Positions 45,681 through 55,061 of a DNA stretch of 64,000 nucleotides are shown piece after piece. This DNA comes from Alphaproteobacteria bacterium (GTDB lineage: Bacteria > Pseudomonadota > Alphaproteobacteria > Rhizobiales > Rhizobiaceae). The stretch is taken from positions 1 through 64,000 of the forward strand of contig JAJRQF010000061.1 of the NCBI GenBank assembly GCA_024280375.1, in the 5' to 3' direction. The notes below the pieces were generated by a model that was not told the origin of the DNA, ran no database searches, and worked only from the letters and a program-made list of their open reading frames with translations. The position numbers and the translations under genes are program-made. The first letter of the stretch is position 1. Every line of letters begins with the position of its first letter.

Positions 45681-48101
45681 TTACCCCTTCAATGGTACGC
45701 GCGGCACCGCCGTTCCACCCGGTTTTTTGGGCGTTTTTGCTTTCGCTTTGGGTTTTACCGCAGGCTTAGTTTTGTCGGAAGCCTTGGGAACAGGCTCTTT
45801 CTTCGGCTTGATTGGCGTATCCTTTATCGCCTCAAGTTTCAAACCATCCTCACCTTTCGCATCTTTGACAACTGAAACTTTGACGGTGCCGCCCTTTTTT
45901 AGCTTGCCAAACAACACTTCATCAGCCAGCGGTTTTTTCACATATTCCTGAATAACCCGCCCAAGCGGTCTGGCTCCCATGCGGTCGTCATAACCTTTTT
46001 TGGCAATCCAGTTGATTGCCTGTTTGGTCAATTCAAACACAACACCGCGCTCTGAAAGCTGCGCCTCAAGCTGCATAACGAATTTTTCGACAATCTGATG
46101 CACAACTTTCATCGGCAAAGAGCCAAACTGGATTGTCGCATCAAGCCGGTTGCGGAATTCCGGTGTGAACAGACGATTGATCGCCTCCTCGTCATCACCG
46201 GTACGTTTGGTCGAACCAAAGCCAATTGCGGCCTTTGCAGCCTCTGATGCGCCCGCATTTGTGGTCATGATCAATATAACATTACGGAAATCAATCTGCT
46301 TGCCATTGTGATCGGTCAGTTTGCCATTATCCATCACCTGCAACAAGATATTGAACAGGTCCGGATGGGCTTTTTCGATCTCATCCAACAGCAATACACA
46401 ATGCGGATGCTGATCGACCCCATCGGTCAACAAACCACCCTGGTCAAAGCCCACATAGCCCGGAGGTGCGCCAATCAGGCGCGAAACCGTATGCCGCTCC
46501 ATATATTCAGACATATCAAAGCGCAGCAATTCAACGCCCAACGTATCGGCCAATTGCTTGGCAACTTCAGTTTTACCAACCCCGGTCGGGCCGGAGAATA
46601 AATAGGAACCAATCGGCTTTTCAGGCTCACGCAGGCCGGCGCGCGCCAGCTTGATGGCTGAAGAAAGCGCAGTGATCGCCTTATCCTGACCGTAAACCAT
46701 GCGTTTGAGCTGTTTTTCCAAATTGGAGAGCACTTCCGCATCGTCTTTAGAAACCGATTTTGCAGGAATGCGCGCCATTGTGGCAACCGTTGCCTCAATA
46801 TCCGTAACAGTGATCATTTTCTTGCGCTTGTCCTTGGCGATCAGCATTTGCGAAGCGCCAGTCTCGTCGATCACATCAATGGCTTTGTCGGGCAATTTGC
46901 GGTCGCCGATATATCGGTCTGAAAGTTCAACGGCAGAAACAATCGCGTCTTCCGCATATTTGATATTGTGGAAATCTTCAAAATACGGCTGAAGCCCACG
47001 CAAAATATCAATCGCCTCGCTAACCGAAGGCTCATTCACATCAATCTTCTGGAACCGACGAACAAGAGCGCGGTCCTTTTCAAAAAACTGACGATACTCT
47101 TTATAAGTTGTCGAACCGATGCAGCGTATCGCACCACCGGCCAAAGCAGGTTTTAGCAGATTAGAGGCGTCCATCGCACCACCAGATGTGGCACCTGCAC
47201 CGATGATGGTATGAATTTCATCAATGAACATGATGGCATCATCATAGTCTTCGATTTCCTTGATCACCTGCTTGAGGCGCTCTTCAAAATCACCACGATA
47301 GCGCGTTCCGGCAAGCAACATGCCCAGATCAAGCGAAAAAATGGTGGCGTTTTCCAAAACTTCCGGCACTTCGCCATCAATAATTTTCTTCGCCAATCCC
47401 TCAGCAATGGCGGTTTTACCAACGCCAGGATCGCCCACATATAGCGGATTGTTTTTTGACCGGCGGCATAACACCTGAATGGTCCGGTTTACCTCAGACG
47501 CGCGACCAATAAGCGGGTCGATCTTACCATCTTGGGCTTTCTTGTTGAGGTTCACGCAATAGGAATCAAGCGCGGAGGCCTTTTTTCCATCGCCATCATC
47601 GTCGCCAATCGTAGTGTGCTCGTCTTCAATACCACGCACCGTGCGTGGTTCAGAAGAGCCTGGGCGTTTGGCAATACCGTGCGAAATATAATTGACCGCA
47701 TCATAGCGGGTCATATCATGTTCCTGCAGAAAATAGGCCGCATGGCTCTCGCGTTCAGCAAATATCGCCACCAGCACATTGGCACCGGTCACCTCATCGC
47801 GCCCGGAAGATTGCACATGAATAACCGCCCGCTGGATTACCCGCTGAAAACCAGCCGTGGGTTTTGAATCCTCGTCAAAATCGGTCACCAGATTGGCCAG
47901 CTCGGTATCGATATATTCAATCAGGTTATCACGCAACGAATCCAGCGAAACATTGCAGGCCCGCATGACAGATGCTGCATCGCGATCATCAATCAGCGCC
48001 AGCAACAAATGCTCCAGCGTCGCATATTCCTGCGAACGTTCGTTGGCAAACGTCAAAGCCCTGTGAAGAGCGCGTTCCAGACTTTCAGAAAATGATGGCA
48101 A
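45681..48101 (-). CDS. clpA: ATP-dependent Clp protease ATP-binding subunit ClpA
   Basis: AAA+ unfoldase that feeds substrates to ClpP. The 806-residue chain has the Clp N-domain (LERALHRALTFANERSQEYATLEHLLLAL), first ATPase (GDPGVGKTA; MFIDEIHTIIGAG), second ATPase (GPTGVGKTE; LLLDEIEKAHPD) and the C-terminal small domain (IAKKGYDDRMGARPLGRVIQ). The last 45 residues or so are a Lys/Pro/Ala-rich tail (KPKKEPVPKASDK, KPKAKAKTPKKPG) not present in E. coli ClpA. The clpS gene starts just upstream on the same strand. Confidence 0.97.
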   Translation of the reverse strand: MPSFSESLERALHRALTFANERSQEYATLEHLLLALIDDRDAASVMRACNVSLDSLRDNLIEYIDTELANLVTDFDEDSKPTAGFQRVIQRAVIHVQSSGRDEVTGANVLVAIFAERESHAAYFLQEHDMTRYDAVNYISHGIAKRPGSSEPRTVRGIEDEHTTIGDDDGDGKKASALDSYCVNLNKKAQDGKIDPLIGRASEVNRTIQVLCRRSKNNPLYVGDPGVGKTAIAEGLAKKIIDGEVPEVLENATIFSLDLGMLLAGTRYRGDFEERLKQVIKEIEDYDDAIMFIDEIHTIIGAGATSGGAMDASNLLKPALAGGAIRCIGSTTYKEYRQFFEKDRALVRRFQKIDVNEPSVSEAIDILRGLQPYFEDFHNIKYAEDAIVSAVELSDRYIGDRKLPDKAIDVIDETGASQMLIAKDKRKKMITVTDIEATVATMARIPAKSVSKDDAEVLSNLEKQLKRMVYGQDKAITALSSAIKLARAGLREPEKPIGSYLFSGPTGVGKTEVAKQLADTLGVELLRFDMSEYMERHTVSRLIGAPPGYVGFDQGGLLTDGVDQHPHCVLLLDEIEKAHPDLFNILLQVMDNGKLTDHNGKQIDFRNVILIMTTNAGASEAAKAAIGFGSTKRTGDDEEAINRLFTPEFRNRLDATIQFGSLPMKVVHQIVEKFVMQLEAQLSERGVVFELTKQAINWIAKKGYDDRMGARPLGRVIQEYVKKPLADEVLFGKLKKGGTVKVSVVKDAKGEDGLKLEAIKDTPIKPKKEPVPKASDKTKPAVKPKAKAKTPKKPGGTAVPRVPLKG

Positions 48102-48119
48102 CGAAGGCCCCTTTCAAGT

Positions 48120-48458
48120 TTATTTTTTTTCCATAACACATTGCAGCGGATGCTGGTTTTTTCGTGCAGAATTCATCACATGCGCAACTTTGGTTTCCGC
48201 TACTTCATAGGTGAATACACCACATTCCCCTACCCCGTTATTATGTACATGCAACATGATTTCAGTTGCCTGTTCCGGCGTTTTTGAAAAATGCTGCTCC
48301 AAAACATGGATAACAAATTCCATTGGCGTAAAATCATCATTCAAGAGCAAAACCCGATAGAGATTGGGCTTTTTAAGCTTCGGTTTGATACGTGTGGCAA
48401 CGCCTGTGCCCGCACCACCACCATCGTAATCATCATCACGATGATCTTCATCTTGCAT
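48120..48458 (-). CDS. clpS: ATP-dependent Clp protease adaptor ClpS
   Basis: Adaptor that delivers N-end-rule substrates to ClpAP. From ATG 48458 the protein has 112 residues: an acidic, Gly-rich flexible N-terminus ([17 protein letters not shown]) and the ClpS core ([53 protein letters not shown]). The binding-pocket residues N-D-D-F/Y-T, M and the HxxxxG helix are intact. A TTG at 48488 would add ten residues and is less likely. It is 18 bases before clpA. Confidence 0.95.
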   Translation of the reverse strand: MQDEDHRDDDYDGGGAGTGVATRIKPKLKKPNLYRVLLLNDDFTPMEFVIHVLEQHFSKTPEQATEIMLHVHNNGVGECGVFTYEVAETKVAHVMNSARKNQHPLQCVMEKK

Positions 48459-48488
48459 TTTTGTTTGGCTATTCCAGTAGTCGTTCAA

Positions 48489-48851
48489 TTCAATCTCTAT
48501 TCAATTTATCAATTTGGAGCACCGTTTCGCAGGCGCTCCAACCCATTCAGCTATTACCATATAGGCATAACAAGGGGTGATTTAAGACCCTAGCCGCATT
48601 TTCATCAAGGCTACCAACAATTATTACCGTCAACCATACCCGCAAAAACATCACAAATTTTAGTGTATTTATTATATGTCGCATAGATCAGGAGATTATG
48701 ATCAACAAATTCTGAACTTTTTTTACCGCATTAGAAGTTTGGTAAGGACGTTGGTTTACTTTCTTTTATGCAGGGAAGAAAAGAAGAATTAACTTCCTGA
48801 CGAATCATATTTACCCCGGCTCAGTTTGCCGGTCTGAAACAGGATCTAGTT
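48489..48851. other. Intergenic region between clpS and dacA
   Basis: About 360 bases between divergent genes; must hold both promoters. It is AT-rich, with T-runs around 48721. A weak stem (GGAGC near 48517 with GCTCC near 48536) is visible. I find no small gene or RNA gene that I could support. Confidence 0.4.
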
Positions 48852-50330
48852 GTGCGTACCTTTTTTGGATTTAAGTCGCGTCGTTTGTCGGCGTCGAACT
48901 TATCATATGCTGTTGCAGTAATTGCAATGGGATTGCTAATAAATATTGCAGGAATGCAGGCAACTGCATTTGCGGCGACTAAATATGCGGGCATCGTAAT
49001 TGATGCGAAGAGCGGTAAAGTTCTTTATTCTCGCTATGCTGATGCACGCCGTTACCCGGCATCTTTAACTAAAATGATGACGCTTTATCTGGTTTTCGAA
49101 GATTTGAAGCGCGGCAAAATCAACCTTAACACCCGCATAAAGATGTCGCGATACGCGGCCAGTCAGCCACCATCTAAATTGGGAATTAAACCAGGCAATA
49201 CCTTTACAGTGCGTCAGGGAATTTATGCACTTGTAACTAAATCTGCTAACGATGTTGCAACCGCTATTGGTGAAAAACTGTCTGGATCTGAAAAAGCTTT
49301 TGCCCGCCGCATGACGATCAAGGCGCGTCAGTTGGGCATGCACCGGACCACATTTAAAAACGCTAATGGTCTGCCCAACCGCCAACAGGTAACAACCGCC
49401 CGCGACATGTCTAAACTTGGGCTCGCACTCAAAGAGCATTTCCCCAAAAAGTTTAGATATTTCAAAACCAAAAGCTTTAAATATGGCCGTCGCAATTACA
49501 GAAATCACAACCGTTTGCTCGGGAAAATCAAGGGTGTAGACGGCATTAAGACCGGTTACACAAGAGCATCCGGCTTTAATCTCGTTTCATCGGTCAGCCG
49601 CGGAAACAGACGTATTGTTGCAGTGGTTCTTGGTGGTAAAACCGGGCGTGCACGTAATGCTCAAATGACAAAACTAATTGGCAAATACCTGCCCCGTGCC
49701 ACCCGTGGGCGCGCTAAAATTCTTATCGCAAAAGCCAAGCCGCTGAATAGAAAGTCCAAAAAATCAATCAAACCAGCGGCGAGGCCAACAATCAAAAGCA
49801 ACGCTCCTGTGCTTCTGGCGAGCATTGCCAAACCCACCAACCGACCCAAGGTGCCAGTATCAAACACCAAACCAAGCCGGATTGAAATTGCCTACCAGAC
49901 CAGCAGTTATGCCAGCACGACAGCCAATGTATCTGCAATTCGCGCAAAATTGATCGAACTTGCGGCCAGATCCATGCCATTACCAACCCCAAGCCCAAAA
50001 AACAGCGACCCAATTCGCACAGGCTCGGTTTCAAAAATAAAATATGTGGCAATGAACCAGCCGACAAGTAAAAACCGCAAAGGTTGGCAAATACAAATAG
50101 GCGCGACACCGTCAAGAGCATCGGCTGAGAAGTTGCTGACGTCGGCGCGCACCAAAGCGAAAACCATATTGGCCTCGACCGACAATTACATGGAGCCAGT
50201 TATCGTAAAGGGAAATACCACGCTTATCAGAGCGAGATTTGCAGGGTTTTCTTCAAAACGCTCTGCCAAAAAAGCCTGTAAATATCTGAAAAGAAGAAAG
50301 TTTGCCTGCCTGACAATTCTTAACAACTAA
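48852..50330 (+). CDS. D-alanyl-D-alanine carboxypeptidase with C-terminal SPOR domain
   Basis: A 492-residue peptidoglycan carboxypeptidase of the peptidase S11 (DacA/DacC) family. A signal peptide ends near residue 41 (AFA-AT). Active-site motifs are SLTK (Ser71, Lys74), SAN (131-133) and KTG (233-235). A long basic, Ser/Pro-rich linker (about 290-405) leads to a C-terminal SPOR domain (WQIQIGATPSRASAEKLL, near 412, to the end), which binds denuded glycan at division sites. Start GTG at 48852, with AGGA 8 bases upstream. It diverges from clpS. Confidence 0.92.
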   Translation: MRTFFGFKSRRLSASNLSYAVAVIAMGLLINIAGMQATAFAATKYAGIVIDAKSGKVLYSRYADARRYPASLTKMMTLYLVFEDLKRGKINLNTRIKMSRYAASQPPSKLGIKPGNTFTVRQGIYALVTKSANDVATAIGEKLSGSEKAFARRMTIKARQLGMHRTTFKNANGLPNRQQVTTARDMSKLGLALKEHFPKKFRYFKTKSFKYGRRNYRNHNRLLGKIKGVDGIKTGYTRASGFNLVSSVSRGNRRIVAVVLGGKTGRARNAQMTKLIGKYLPRATRGRAKILIAKAKPLNRKSKKSIKPAARPTIKSNAPVLLASIAKPTNRPKVPVSNTKPSRIEIAYQTSSYASTTANVSAIRAKLIELAARSMPLPTPSPKNSDPIRTGSVSKIKYVAMNQPTSKNRKGWQIQIGATPSRASAEKLLTSARTKAKTILASTDNYMEPVIVKGNTTLIRARFAGFSSKRSAKKACKYLKRRKFACLTILNN

Positions 50331-50386
50331 GTTCATTACACCAAAGTTTATTAAATCCCGATTTGTACCAGTTTAGTAAAGGGAAC

Positions 50387-51082
50387 CTAACCATGACTAT
50401 TCAAAAGAACCTCCTTGGCTTCGTTGATTTTGGCCGCAAGAAAGGTGGAGCCACCACTATCGGGATGCATCCCTTTCATCAGCCTTCGATGGGCCTTGCG
50501 AATTTCGCTCGCCCCCACCCCCGGATCAAGCCCCAAAATCTCATAGGCCTCCTGCTTACTCATGGGGCCCGTGCTCGGCGTTCCAACATGCCCAGAACCA
50601 ATGTCTCCATCAGCGTTTTCACGCCATCCGGGAACGCGGCGGTCAAGATACGCCTCTAGCAGCAATACGCTTTCCTCATCACTGCGAAGCTCATAGAGCA
50701 ACATATTGAGCTCGCCATCATCCAGGTCGCTCAATTTCTGGCCCTCAAATCCACCCGCCAAAACGATGCCATCCATTTCACCGCTGTCATGGTCCAATTG
50801 CATTTCAAGCGCGGCTGATCGAACATTGGAGGTCGCCCCGGATTTACCAGCGTTGATCTTGCCGACCGAACGCATACGCCCATAGAGCGCGATACCAAAC
50901 CCGGCCATCGGCAATCCAATACCACCCCGTCCAACCAGCATTAACAGGCCCCCACCTACGACCAAAAGTAACGGAATTATCATCCGAATGGCGGCCGCCA
51001 GTTTACGCGGCTCGACACTCAACAATATCCAGCCAAGTAAACCGACAGCAAACACAATCAATAGAAAATTGGCAATTATCAT
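50387..51082 (-). CDS. Membrane-anchored DnaJ-domain protein
   Basis: A 231-residue protein with two N-terminal hydrophobic segments (about 3-22 and 31-52), a middle acidic region (LDHDSGEMDGIVLAGGFEGQKLSDLDDGELNMLLYEL, from about residue 95), and a C-terminal J domain: QEAYEILGLDPGVGASEIRKAHRRLMKGMHPDSGG with HPD at about 211-213. The J domain at the end, after membrane helices, resembles Tim14/DjlA-like Hsp70 co-chaperones. It lies 16 bases after a VWA-protein gene on the same strand; a joint role is likely but unknown. Confidence 0.85.
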   Translation of the reverse strand: MIIANFLLIVFAVGLLGWILLSVEPRKLAAAIRMIIPLLLVVGGGLLMLVGRGGIGLPMAGFGIALYGRMRSVGKINAGKSGATSNVRSAALEMQLDHDSGEMDGIVLAGGFEGQKLSDLDDGELNMLLYELRSDEESVLLLEAYLDRRVPGWRENADGDIGSGHVGTPSTGPMSKQEAYEILGLDPGVGASEIRKAHRRLMKGMHPDSGGSTFLAAKINEAKEVLLNSHG

Positions 51083-51098
51083 TATCTGTTATATCCGA

Positions 51099-51863
51099 TC
51101 AATTTTTTAGCTGGCTCAACAATCCTTGCACAGATTTGTTTTTATCTGAAACCAGAGCTTTCAATCCGCCACTGGCAAACTTTGCCACGGCCGCCAATAA
51201 TTGTGCAAGTTCGGCCGCAGACCCCGTATCAAACCGCATATAGGCACCACCGGTCAGTTTTGCCACCTCACGAAATGCGCGCTCGGCGACAGGGTCGTGG
51301 CCCTCCTGAAACATAAATGCCGGAATACCCAACAGGCCAAGTTCGCCCGCCCGGTGAGATAGTTCATCAATCGCTTCTTCCATCGCATCACCAACAAATA
51401 CCAATGCGCTGACTTTCTTGCCGGGACCGGATTTTGCCGCCTCTTTTTTGACATGGCTTAATACCTTGCAAAGTTGGGTTCTGCCACCCTTGCAGCTTAT
51501 CCCAGACATCAACTCGCGTAAGGCATTTGAACGGACAACCCATTTGGATGCACGGCATTCGCCAAACCCGCGAAAATACACCAATTGAATGGCAAGCCCG
51601 CCGGCTTTGCCAACGGCCGCAAACATCTCGGATTGAATTTCACAGGCAATATCCCAGGTTGGCTGACGGCTCATCGTCGCATCAAGCGCAAATATCAATC
51701 TTCCCTGCCCATCACTTGCCGGTTTGATTTGTTCGGCCTGATTGAGGAAATCACCAATTGAAGCCTCTTTGGAAGCCTGAACCACATCGCCAGCATTGCG
51801 GCCAGCTGGTGAAAGCTTACCAACAAATTTTTCTATATCTCCAGAACTCGATTTCTTAGCCAT
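51099..51863 (-). CDS. VWA domain-containing protein, function unknown
   Basis: A 254-residue soluble protein with a von Willebrand A fold. The metal site is LIFALDATMSRQPTWD (D-x-T-x-S, Asp at about residue 60), with SGISCKGGRTQLCKVL supplying the threonine and ALVFVGDAMEEAIDEL the second Asp. It resembles VWA proteins that accompany a DnaJ-like protein in Hyphomicrobiales. No signal peptide, so cytoplasmic. It is the first gene of a pair with the DnaJ-like membrane protein. Confidence 0.82.
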   Translation of the reverse strand: MAKKSSSGDIEKFVGKLSPAGRNAGDVVQASKEASIGDFLNQAEQIKPASDGQGRLIFALDATMSRQPTWDIACEIQSEMFAAVGKAGGLAIQLVYFRGFGECRASKWVVRSNALRELMSGISCKGGRTQLCKVLSHVKKEAAKSGPGKKVSALVFVGDAMEEAIDELSHRAGELGLLGIPAFMFQEGHDPVAERAFREVAKLTGGAYMRFDTGSAAELAQLLAAVAKFASGGLKALVSDKNKSVQGLLSQLKN

Positions 51864-51961
51864 TATCCATCATTGTTATTCATTGGGTCACAAACAAGTC
51901 AATTCTGCTTCAACTGACAGAAATGAGCCAATGCTCCGCTCTGTATCGTGAATATCAGACT

Positions 51962-52393
51962 TTATAGCAGGCCAAGCTCGGCCAATTCCCTTTGCAAATG
52001 CGGTGGAATAGATTGCCCGTCGCTGGTCCCAAGATCACCCGGCGCATCCTTTTGAACCAGATATCGCCACCCTTGAAAAGCCCGACGCGGTTGCCAATGG
52101 GTCAATATCAATCGCGGTTCGAGCCAGATTTTGCAGCGGCGAATACCTTCATTGTCGGTAAAAATCTCGATTTCATCAATAATTTGCCGAACCTGAACCT
52201 TACCTTTGATAACCCAATAGAGCGAACCACCATCAAGCAGTTCTTCGCGACGCTTTGGCACCATGCGGGTGATATGCCAGGATAATTGCGGCTCGCCCTG
52301 CAATCGGCGCTGTTCAATCCGGTGATCGACAAAGGCCTGCAATTCTTCAACCGCAGCCACACCCACACACAATTTTACAAGATTAAGCGCCAT
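51962..52393 (-). CDS. DUF1489 family protein
   Basis: A 143-residue protein beginning MALNLVKLCVGVAAVEELQAF and containing HITRMVPKRREELLDGGSLYWVIKGKVQVRQIIDEIE, the DUF1489 pattern of alphaproteobacteria. The domain is uncharacterised; databases sometimes label relatives lactoylglutathione lyase without support. It lies between the VWA gene and the carboxylase gene, all on the minus strand. Confidence 0.82.
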   Translation of the reverse strand: MALNLVKLCVGVAAVEELQAFVDHRIEQRRLQGEPQLSWHITRMVPKRREELLDGGSLYWVIKGKVQVRQIIDEIEIFTDNEGIRRCKIWLEPRLILTHWQPRRAFQGWRYLVQKDAPGDLGTSDGQSIPPHLQRELAELGLL

Positions 52394-52457
52394 AGGCCAA
52401 GTTTAGGACGGCATCTGTTGAAAAGCCATGCCATAATACCGCGCATGTTGTGGATAA

Positions 52458-54419
52458 TTAGTCTTCACCAACAATTTTCAAACCAATTGCGCCTTCAATC
52501 ATTTGCTCGCCGATTGTCAAAGCAAAATCAGTTATCAGGCCGGAAATTGGCGCAATAACCGCATGTTCCATTTTCATCGCCTCAACCGCAAACAACAAAT
52601 CGCCAACCTCAACCTCATCGCCATCTTCAACACTGACACTGATGATTTTCCCATGCATGGGAATGCGAACAATGCCGTCACCCGCATCACCGTTACTGCC
52701 GTTACCGGCAATCAAATTGGCGGCAATGTAATTCTCAAACCTGATCTGCTGACCGTGCAACAAGGCAAACAAATGATTGCCCGCATTTATAACAATCGCA
52801 TCTGATGCGGGCGCTACAGCCTTACCCTCATCATCCAACACAAAAATTTCTTCACCCACATATTGAACCATTGAGGAACAAATTTCGCCGTCCTGCATGT
52901 ATTTAAACGGCAAAATCCGCGGTTGACCGCCGGTGAATGCATCATTTACCGCCCAGGGAGAGTTTGGATCAATCTTTGATTGTTTGGCAATCCGCACTTG
53001 CTCAGACTTGATCAACGCAATGATACCGGCAGCAGATAGGGCTGCTCCCTCGTCGCGCAAACCCGTTAACTCATCAAGATTGTCATCAATCAGGCTTGTA
53101 TCAAACTTTTCAGCTCGAAAATCTGGATGATCAATCAGTTCTGAAAGAAACCGGATATTTGTTTTAGGTCCTGCAATAATCGTATCTTGCAAGCCGCGTT
53201 TCAATGCATCCAGCGCCGCATCGCGGTTTTCGCCATGGGCAATTAACTTGGCAATCATTGGATCATAAAACGGGCTGATTTCATCGCCGGTTTCAACCCC
53301 GGTATCGAAACGGATATTTTCAGGAAAACTCACCTTCGCCAAAGGCCCGGTTGATGGCAAAAATCCCGTATCAGGGTCTTCAGCATAAATGCGCGCTTCC
53401 ACCGCATGACCATTGATCTGCAATTCATCCTGAGATTTGGGCAGTTCCTCTCCATCGGCTACACGCAACTGCCATTCCACCAGATCAGTGCCGGAAATCA
53501 ACTCAGTTACCGGATGTTCAACCTGAAGCCTTGTGTTCATTTCCATGAAAAAGAAACCGTCTTCGTTCAAACCTTTTTCGCCATCAACGATAAATTCTAC
53601 GGTTCCTGCCCCCTCATATCCAACCGCGCGGGCCGCATCACAGGCGGCTTTTCCCATAACGGCCCGTAATTCTTCGCTCATTCCGGGTGCTGGCGCTTCT
53701 TCTACGACTTTTTGATGACGACGTTGAAGCGAACAATCACGCTCAAACAGATGTACAACATTGCCATGGCTATCGGCAAAAACCTGAATTTCAATATGTC
53801 TGGGCGATGCGATAAATTTCTCCACCAACATACGATCATTGCCAAAGGAAGATTTTGCCTCGCGCATTGCAGCCTCAAGTGCTGCGTCAAATTCAATGGC
53901 CTTATTGACCCGGCGCATACCTTTTCCGCCGCCGCCCGCAACCGCTTTCAGCAAGACCGGATAGCCGGTTTCATAGGCCTTGCGCTTGAGAAATTCTGCC
54001 CGCTGCATCGAACCATGATAGCCTGGAACGACCGGAACACCCGCCTCCTTCATGATTTCCTTGGCCCGATCTTTTAAACCCATTGCTCGAATTGCCGATG
54101 GCGGAGGTCCAACAAATATCATTCCAGCTTCAGCACATAATTCAGCAAAATCGGCGTTTTCCGACAAAAAACCATAGCCCGGATGGATCGCATCGACGCC
54201 CGCATCCTTGGCGATCTTTAAAATTCGCCCGGTGCGCAGATAGGATTCTGCAACGGGTGCTGGCCCCAGACGGTGGGCCTCATCTGCCTCACGCACATGG
54301 CGCGCGTTCTGGTCTGCATCTGAATAGACCGCAATGGTTCGAATGCCCATTCTGCGGGCAGTTTTTATAACACGACAGGCAATTTCACCGCGATTGGCAA
54401 TGAGCAAAGATTTTATCAT
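52458..54419 (-). CDS. Acyl-CoA carboxylase biotin-containing alpha subunit, methylcrotonyl-type
   Basis: A 653-residue fused biotin carboxylase and biotin carrier. The N-terminal half is the ATP-grasp biotin carboxylase (IANRGEIACRVIKTARRMGIRTIAVYSDAD; GGGGKGMRRV; FFMEMNTRLQVEHPVTE). The C-terminal lipoyl-like domain carries the biotinyl lysine in EAMKMEH (Lys616). The segment GLKDRAKEIMKEAGVPVVPGYHG favours 3-methylcrotonyl-CoA carboxylase (leucine breakdown) over propionyl-CoA carboxylase. No carboxyltransferase (beta) gene is adjacent, so it is separated from its partner. Confidence 0.9.
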   Translation of the reverse strand: MIKSLLIANRGEIACRVIKTARRMGIRTIAVYSDADQNARHVREADEAHRLGPAPVAESYLRTGRILKIAKDAGVDAIHPGYGFLSENADFAELCAEAGMIFVGPPPSAIRAMGLKDRAKEIMKEAGVPVVPGYHGSMQRAEFLKRKAYETGYPVLLKAVAGGGGKGMRRVNKAIEFDAALEAAMREAKSSFGNDRMLVEKFIASPRHIEIQVFADSHGNVVHLFERDCSLQRRHQKVVEEAPAPGMSEELRAVMGKAACDAARAVGYEGAGTVEFIVDGEKGLNEDGFFFMEMNTRLQVEHPVTELISGTDLVEWQLRVADGEELPKSQDELQINGHAVEARIYAEDPDTGFLPSTGPLAKVSFPENIRFDTGVETGDEISPFYDPMIAKLIAHGENRDAALDALKRGLQDTIIAGPKTNIRFLSELIDHPDFRAEKFDTSLIDDNLDELTGLRDEGAALSAAGIIALIKSEQVRIAKQSKIDPNSPWAVNDAFTGGQPRILPFKYMQDGEICSSMVQYVGEEIFVLDDEGKAVAPASDAIVINAGNHLFALLHGQQIRFENYIAANLIAGNGSNGDAGDGIVRIPMHGKIISVSVEDGDEVEVGDLLFAVEAMKMEHAVIAPISGLITDFALTIGEQMIEGAIGLKIVGED

Positions 54420-54467
54420 ACAGCCGTTTTAAACGGTTTTTTCCGCGATGGAAGCAAGAATAGTTAT

Positions 54468-54800
54468 TCAGGAAAACTTATTACGAATTTTGCGCAAAAT
54501 TCGGCCAATTATACGGCCAAAAAACCATGCACCCAATGCTGTGAAAATTGGTACTGTCCAAAACGATATGGCCAAATAAAATATAAACCATTTCGTTACC
54601 GCTTTTGCATCAACTTGGGTGAACAGATGGATAAATTCTTTTACAAATAATAGGGCAATCAGAATTGTTATCACACCAACAACATCAGCAGAAATCGAAA
54701 AAATACTTCGACGCACATCACGATTGCTCCAGATGATTAGTGCAAATAATCCAATAAGCACATGAAAAAGACGCGGGTCATAAACAAAAATATCTACCAT
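54468..54800 (-). CDS. Small membrane protein of unknown function
   Basis: A 110-residue protein with about three hydrophobic segments (LFHVLIGLFALIIW, VVGVITILIALLFVKEFIHLF and the stretch WFIFYLAISFWTVPIFTALGAWFFG) and a basic C-terminus (RIIGRILRKIRNKFS). I do not recognise a family. Its ATG at 54800 directly adjoins the stop of the preceding small gene, so the two are co-transcribed downstream of sdaA. Confidence 0.6.
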   Translation of the reverse strand: MVDIFVYDPRLFHVLIGLFALIIWSNRDVRRSIFSISADVVGVITILIALLFVKEFIHLFTQVDAKAVTKWFIFYLAISFWTVPIFTALGAWFFGRIIGRILRKIRNKFS

Positions 54801-55031
54801 TTAGTCAATTCTCAGCCATGCAACTTTCTGTTTAGCCGACGCCATCGCCTCATCAGCTGTATTAAAAACCGTGGAAGAATAATACCCAATTGGAAACCAG
54901 CCGCGAGCATCTTCAAAATCCCGGCGATATTCCTCAAACCCGAACGAACCATCGGGCCGCTCAAATATATCAACGCAGATGGAATCATCCAATCCGTTGA
55001 TCGATTTAACCACTTTGTTGATATGGGCCAA
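54801..55031 (-). CDS. Conserved small protein of unknown function, 76 aa
   Basis: A soluble 76-residue protein (MAHINKVVKSINGLDDSICVD, FERPDGSFGFEEYRRD, WFPIGYYSSTVFNTADEAMASAKQKVAWL). I recall similar small proteins across Hyphomicrobiales but know no function. Start is TTG at 55031 with only a weak ribosome site. It follows sdaA by about 30 bases and abuts the membrane-protein gene. Confidence 0.65.
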   Translation of the reverse strand: MAHINKVVKSINGLDDSICVDIFERPDGSFGFEEYRRDFEDARGWFPIGYYSSTVFNTADEAMASAKQKVAWLRID

Positions 55032-55061
55032 TGAATACTCGTTTCTGGCTTACACGCCGGT

